Part shown: positions 62,593 to 64,000 of the stretch, in pieces | Numbering within the stretch: the stretch's first letter is position 1 | How the letters are laid out: the number at the start of each line of letters is the position of its first letter | Source of the DNA: UBA8949 sp942493365 | GTDB lineage: Bacteria > Bacillota > Clostridia > Saccharofermentanales > UBA5734 | Assembly (NCBI GenBank): GCA_942493365.1 | Contig: OW818697.1 | Span: 806,001-870,000, forward strand | DNA length: 64,000 nucleotides | Direction: 5' to 3' | Translations under genes and position numbers: made by a program | The notes under the pieces: generated by a model | Told to the model about the DNA's origin: nothing | The model's input: the letters and a program-made list of their open reading frames with translations, nothing else | The model's database searches: none

Positions 62593-63336
62593 ATGAAAAA
62601 GGCGCTGTTTGCAATCGGCATAACCCTGGGGTTGTTCAGCATGTTTTGCTATCTGCTGATTGCTGTCACGATTGCTTCTATAGTCGTCTTTCCTGGAGCA
62701 CCGATTTATATTCTGACAAAAGCCAATTTCCCACATTTGGATGTCCAAGTCACCGAATTTCAATTCAACACGACAAATGACATTTTGAAGGATTCACAGA
62801 TCGTTGAGACGACAGATTTTACTTTTTCCATACCGGCTGATATTGTTTTTGCAAAAGAATTACCCTTGACGCTATTTTATCAAAATGCTTCATCAAAAGT
62901 TGGGGTTGCCCTTGATAAAGAGGGTTTTTACCTTGATCCAAATCAATTTATCAGTCAAGATCCACAAGACAATGAACGATTTAAATTCATCTGTAATCTT
63001 GCATTAGGTTCTGTGCCGGAAAATATGTATGAACTTCAGTTATTTTCGCTCTCGGTATCTTCAGCAGATTATGACTTCAGAAATTTCAACCAATGTATTG
63101 CGCTATCAGTACCGGCATCAGGTAAGGAAATGGAGTTTATGGGTACCAAACAGATCTTCTCGTACAATCATGACGACTTTTGTGGATTCATTCATTTCAT
63201 GCAAGATGGTCGAAACTCCTATTATTCGTTCGTAAGAAACGATGATCAGTCGACTTCATACCAAATCAACTTTTTCGGCACGACAGACCCGGAATTCATT
63301 GGCAGCATCATTGATTCGATTGAATTTAAGGATTAG
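62593..63336 (+). CDS. Hypothetical membrane-anchored protein
   Basis: A 247-aa protein with an N-terminal membrane helix (about residues 3-34, LFAIGITLGLFSMFCYLLIA) and an extracellular beta-rich part, no family recognised. It is 15 bases after the nitroreductase, with AAAGGGGAG upstream of the ATG, and 31 bases before the next gene. It may be a small surface protein; no catalytic motif is seen. Confidence 0.65.
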   Translation: MKKALFAIGITLGLFSMFCYLLIAVTIASIVVFPGAPIYILTKANFPHLDVQVTEFQFNTTNDILKDSQIVETTDFTFSIPADIVFAKELPLTLFYQNASSKVGVALDKEGFYLDPNQFISQDPQDNERFKFICNLALGSVPENMYELQLFSLSVSSADYDFRNFNQCIALSVPASGKEMEFMGTKQIFSYNHDDFCGFIHFMQDGRNSYYSFVRNDDQSTSYQINFFGTTDPEFIGSIIDSIEFKD

Positions 63337-63367
63337 AATACTTGCTACTTGAATGGAGTAAACTCGA

Positions 63368-64000
63368 ATGAAGAAGACCTACACCGAAATGGACGAATTG
63401 AAGCAGTCGCTCAAAAAAATGCCGGCTGTCATCAAGTATGTCGAAGAGATTTCGGATCATCTGGATCAGATCCCGGTGCTGTTCGCCATCATTCACGAAG
63501 ACCACGGTGCCGTCAAATACAACTGCGAACGCATCATCCAGAAACTGAGCGAACGGCAACCCCTGCTGATCTACCCCTATTTTGACGCCATCGCCGAACT
63601 CTTGGACAGCCACAACAATTTTATCAAATGGGGAGCCATTGTCACCCTGTCCAATTTGGCGGCGGTCGACGACCTGCGCAAATTTGACGCCATCTACAAC
63701 CGCTTTTTTGGCCTCATCAACGACCAATCCATGATCACGGCTGGTAATGTCATTGGCAATGCCTGGAAAATCGTCTTGAAAGACCCCGCGCATGAAAAGG
63801 ACATTACCGAGCGTTTGCTCAGGGTCAGTGAAAACACCTATATCAACAAAGGCAAGCCTTCTCCGGAGTGCAAGAACATTCTGATCGGCGCGGTGATCGA
63901 TTGCTTCAGCCGCTATTTTGAGATTTCCGAAAGCAAGGACAAGATGATCGAATTTGCCGACAGCCAGCGCGAAAACACCCGCAAGACGGTCGCCAAAAGG
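63368..64000 (+). CDS. Helical-repeat-like protein, cut by the right edge
   Basis: The ATG at 63368 (MKKTYTEMDELKQSLKKMPA) opens a frame to the end of the window without a stop, at least 211 codons. The part seen is alpha-helical and looks like HEAT/ARM-type repeats: FAIIHEDHGAVKYNCERIIQ and WGAIVTLSNLAAVDDLRKFD. No membrane segment is seen. The C-terminal part lies outside the window, so the role is unknown. Confidence 0.75.
   Translation, partial: MKKTYTEMDELKQSLKKMPAVIKYVEEISDHLDQIPVLFAIIHEDHGAVKYNCERIIQKLSERQPLLIYPYFDAIAELLDSHNNFIKWGAIVTLSNLAAVDDLRKFDAIYNRFFGLINDQSMITAGNVIGNAWKIVLKDPAHEKDITERLLRVSENTYINKGKPSPECKNILIGAVIDCFSRYFEISESKDKMIEFADSQRENTRKTVAKR

Noticed and set aside
1..64000. 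tRNA, rRNA, riboswitch and CRISPR arrays
   Set aside because: I looked for tRNA T-arm patterns, regularly spaced repeats and known leader structures and recognised none; a covariance-model scan would settle this.

Overview
The window looks like a chromosomal segment of a Gram-positive, probably anaerobic Bacillota (Clostridia-like) bacterium. Reasons: strong AGGAGG-type ribosome sites, a DUF1385/YqhQ-type membrane protein, a Y-family polymerase paired with a YolD-like partner, lipoproteins with classical lipoboxes, wall enzymes without any outer-membrane genes, and a spermidine/putrescine potABCD operon led by a cupin-type regulator. Base composition is near 50% GC in the housekeeping genes and visibly AT-richer in the accessory stretch at about 14.0-24.2 kb. 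The exact genus cannot be read from the sequence.

Layout. (1) 1-2.4 kb: mutM with its own terminator, then a complete IS481-type insertion sequence with multiple internal copies of its end motif. (2) 2.4-7.1 kb, minus strand: regulator-potA-potB-potC-potD, with a near-perfect promoter and a three-half-site candidate operator ahead of the regulator. (3) 7.2-14.0 kb: proB, a class A penicillin-binding protein, two tandem paralogous M23 peptidases, and an RlmD-type 23S rRNA uracil methyltransferase. (4) 14.0-21.8 kb: an accessory island with two paralogous DUF4143 AAA ATPases, a SEC-C protein, a cysteine hydrolase, a HipB/HipA-type pair, a GNAT acetyltransferase and two decayed copies of an AbiEi/AbiEii type IV toxin-antitoxin locus lying on either side of the second ATPase and hipBA. 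(5) 21.9-28.8 kb: a MalT/LuxR-type ATP-binding activator followed by a tightly packed five-gene run (small conserved protein, two MDR oxidoreductases, DMT transporter, phytoene-desaturase-like flavoprotein). (6) 28.9-32.5 kb: two lipoproteins and a broken nucleotidyltransferase. (7) 32.6-38.4 kb: SDR plus ERG4/ERG24-type sterol-reductase-like membrane protein, a Fic-fold protein whose motif histidine is glutamine and which is preceded by four copies of an 11-bp motif, a second SDR, and the Y-polymerase/YolD pair.

(8) 38.4-44 kb: a large PAS-GGDEF-HD-GYP c-di-GMP protein, an aldo/keto reductase and a SulP anion transporter. (9) 44-54 kb: an Imm5-like protein, DUF1801 and DUF3795 proteins, a metallophosphoesterase, a PAS-GGDEF diguanylate cyclase, a TM1586-type nitroreductase, a cell-surface C39-like/PKD protein and two unknown genes. 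(10) 54-57.4 kb, minus strand: DUF1385 protein, an OmpR-type two-component system, two SHOCT-domain membrane proteins. (11) 57.5-64 kb: membrane-anchored beta-propeller protein, zinc-ribbon protein, B12-binding radical SAM protein, small nitroreductase, unknown membrane-anchored protein, and a helical-repeat-like gene running off the right edge.

The most interesting structure not explained by single genes is regulatory: matching operator-like palindromes upstream of hipB and downstream of hipA (the second in front of the dead AbiEi copy), the quadruple 11-bp motif with repeated geometry in front of the Fic-fold gene, and a 7-codon leader ORF coupled to a lipoprotein start. No tRNA, rRNA or CRISPR array was recognised.
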